NCBI GenBank assembly: GCA_049999765.1 | Contig: JBNGIQ010008455.1 | Span: 1-64,000 of the forward strand | DNA: 64,000 nt | Direction of reading: 5' to 3' | DNA from: Phaeoceros laevis | Lineage: Eukaryota; Anthocerotophyta; Anthocerotopsida; Notothyladales | Made by a program: the position numbers and the translations under genes | Notes under the pieces: generated by a model | What the model was told of the DNA's origin: nothing | Databases searched by the model: none | Seen by the model: only the letters and a program-made list of their open reading frames with translations | Part shown: positions 59,025 through 64,000 of the stretch, one piece after another | Layout: each line of letters begins with the position of its first letter | Position numbering within the stretch: the first letter of the stretch is position 1

Positions 59025-59198
59025 ATCTGACATACTCGACGAGTCGACGCATGGCAGCTTATGGATGGCGTCTGCTGTAACTTAGGTCATAACTGCGAAG
59101 GCTGCAAACGCTGCAACCAAACTTTGAAAGACTGTTGCGTTGGGCACCATAAAATGTCGAAGCAATATGTATACAGATGTTGACGATGCCATCAGAAA
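59025..59198. repeat. Direct repeat, copy 2
   Basis: This is the partner of 55090-55264. Together with the copied MDR exon it marks a segmental duplication about 3.9 kb to the right of the first copy. Confidence 0.9.
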
Positions 59199-59272
59199 TG
59201 GATATCAATTGGGCATCCATCGGACGGCGAACGTGACCTACAACCTGGGGTCGATGGGCTTAAATTCATCCT

Positions 59273-62110
<2,838 letters not shown>

Positions 62111-63512
62111 CTCTGCCAGAGGTTCGCTTCTATGGTGCTAGGAATTTTCCTGAATTTTTGCCGACTCACAAGCTGCAAAACAACAGTTCCAATGAACCAA
62201 TAGCCTCGGAAGAGCGCTATCAATTCCTACAACAGAGTCCTGAACAGGAGTTCCGATCCTACAAGGAGGCAGCAAGGGGCCGGCACTAATTTTGAACGGA
62301 TGGGGAGGTAGTGTCAGAGGAATGCAGGAATTGGTTGAGACAAGCTAAGAGGAAAGTGTCTTGGGAGTGAAGGAGCTGCGGGTCGGAATGCGGCCCCAGA
62401 CGTGGGTTGGCCAGGTCCTACGGGCGGCGGAGGAAAAAGAGACAGGAGAAGAGCACCCGCCGAGCAGCATGGCTGCTGTCTGAATGATTTTTGTGTCACT
62501 GTCTAATGACAGGGTTGGAGAAAGGCAACACTTCTTGGCTGGTCCGCAGGTTTGAATCTCATTGCGGTATGGTATATCAATGAAACGGAACGGAGTTGGT
62601 GCGCTCGTGGGTACTATCATTACGCAAGTAGTGGCGGGAGGCCTGGATCGCACAACTAGCCATGATTGATCTGCCAGACTGCCATCTTCATAAACAGAAC
62701 TGGCCCATACTCAACAACCGGCCGATCGAACTAATTTGCTGCTTTTTTTCGGTTGACACTTTCATTGAATCTTTGGGTACGCGTCTACTAGTACGACGGG
62801 ACTAACGGATTCATGAGTTCAGGCAACAACCGGCCAATTGCTTGAACTAATTTGCTGCTTTTTTTCGGTTGGCACTCTCCTTGGGTACGCTTTTAGCCTT
62901 CTACTAGTACAACGAGACTAACAAAAAACTGGAGGATTCATGAGTTCAGGCAACAAACCAGGTTGCTGCTGGCAATTAACACCTGTGCTGCTGGCAACCA
63001 AGTAACACCCGTCCCTCCTTTCTTCTCATGGAGTCCATATGAGGTTTCTCCGATGGGACAGCAACAAAGGCAGGTTGCAAGTTGCACGCCTGACCTTGAC
63101 CACCTCTTTCCACTAGATAACAGATACGCTGCCATTGTGTTTGCATTGCACTCTCCAAAGTCCAAACATGATAAATAAATCTATCTATCCATCCACAACC
63201 ACAATTTTGCAAATTCGTATAGCTTTCTGTGGCTCCTAGAACCTTGATTGTTGCTAACTTTTAAATTACTTCATGGTAGGTCATGTGACTTTATTGGATG
63301 GATATGTAGTAGCTCAATGCACGACATGAAGTCCTCAATACACTCTTTCAAGTAGTCCTCAATATGCCCCTCTCCCAAAAAAGGTTCTTGATAAGAGCTT
63401 TTTAATCCCTATGGTAGTGTGCGGCCCAAAGGGACCCACAAGAATGCAATAGAGCTTCTTCTTCTTAAGCTATGTCTGTCTTATGTGATTTGTGGATATG
63501 TCATTCCAAGGA
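62111..63512. other. Intergenic, nothing supported
   Basis: Upstream flank of the carboxypeptidase gene and 3' flank of the DUF1218 gene. A block around 62,727-62,795 (AATTTGCTGCTTTTTTTCGGTTG) recurs at 62,847-62,915, followed by related TCTACTAGTAC sequence, a diverged direct repeat about 120 bases apart. Confidence 0.5.
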
Positions 63513-63793
63513 CTACAATGCATAAGGGCTGGCTTGTGGAAAAGCTGTCATTCCTACTTGATTTTGTACAGCAGGCCTCCAATCCTCAAGTGACTTAGCA
63601 AATAGTATATAATACAATAGCCCTAAGATCCATTGGAAAAAAATAAATGCAGCTCCTGCTCCAAATACTCCCTTGGATATCGTCTGGCAATTAAGCATCT
63701 CTCCAAAAGGCTTTGATGTTTTGGTGTGGATCTGATTATGACTACACCCAACTAGTAGACATATTTCGGCAATGCTCCAACATAACCTATATG
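63513..63793 (-). CDS. DUF1218 membrane protein, last exon
   Basis: After a TATAG acceptor near 63794 the reading is LCWSIAEICLLVGCSHNQIH, TKTSKPFGEMLNCQTISKGV and FGAGAAFIFFQWILGLLYYI, then a hydrophilic tail ending QASPYAL at 63513. The pattern of an aromatic-xxAExLLxxGxxxNxxHTK helix, then CxxxxKGVFGAGAAF and a second membrane helix ending in YY, is that of plant DUF1218 proteins (the family of MODIFYING WALL LIGNIN-1). Upstream exons, with the first two helices, should lie beyond the window edge. Confidence 0.75.
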
Positions 63794-64000
63794 TATTAAA
63801 AAAAAATAATACCAATATCTCAAGTGAGCTGTTGAAGTTGCAATTATCATAAAATTATTGGATTGTTCATTTAATTAAACTACAAGAAGCAAAGCCGAAA
63901 GATTTCATTAATGCATGGTCTATAATTTTTATGCATGGTCATAGAATTTTGGATGTATCTCGTAATTTCTTACCACAACAAGATGTAGCTAATGATGGAA

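Overview
This is nuclear DNA from a land plant. The protein set is plant-specific: an organellar DNA polymerase I, a mitochondrial glycine decarboxylase P-protein, apoplastic subtilase and serine carboxypeptidase genes, a nepenthesin-type aspartic protease, a legume-lectin fold protein, F-box families and a DUF1218 protein. Most genes carry many short GT-AG introns, mostly about 90-180 bases in the gene I traced base by base. Such compact introns, with quite compact intergenic spacing, fit a lycophyte such as Selaginella better than a seed plant or a large-intron bryophyte. That assignment is inference. Four runs of N (400, 100, 10 and 10 bases) show this is a scaffolded draft assembly.

Layout: positions 1-1,500 hold the end of an aspartic protease and a complete four-exon stand-alone subtilisin-propeptide (I9) inhibitor. 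Positions 2,350-4,630 hold a TPR-SET protein with an in-frame UAG near its start, then tRNA-Cys. Positions 5,650-6,060 hold a possible small secreted Cys-rich protein. Positions 6,800-14,700 are repeat-rich. They contain a 1.5 kb element with 27-bp perfect terminal inverted repeats that carries a second element inside it, a decayed NTPase-like remnant and a small unknown gene. Positions 14,750-17,815 hold the uninterrupted P-protein gene. Positions 19,650-28,350 are an F-box cluster built by segmental duplication, with one intact copy, one decaying copy, fragments, and an unrelated intact F-box gene between them.

The region 29,000-54,500 is a dense block of housekeeping and protease genes: a secreted KKDDY-repeat protein, a 12-exon subtilase, NOC4 (ribosome biogenesis), organellar DNA polymerase, MCM4 (replicative helicase), a RING/coiled-coil protein, tRNA-Gly and an MDR-family reductase. 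NOC4 and the polymerase are divergent and share a promoter region with a double telo-box. MCM4 and the RING gene are also divergent, with a palindromic E2F-type site between them. Positions 54,500-59,200 are a duplication-damaged area with a frameshifted lectin gene, an LRR pseudogene, orphan exons and a copied 3' exon of the MDR gene. A serine carboxypeptidase-like gene follows (59,273-62,110), and an exon of a DUF1218 gene lies at the right edge.

Functional links: the window carries both a subtilase with an intact catalytic triad and a free-standing I9 inhibitor of the same protease class, about 29 kb apart. DNA replication (POP, MCM4) and growth (NOC4) genes lie in adjacent divergent pairs whose intergenic motifs fit cell-cycle and growth control.
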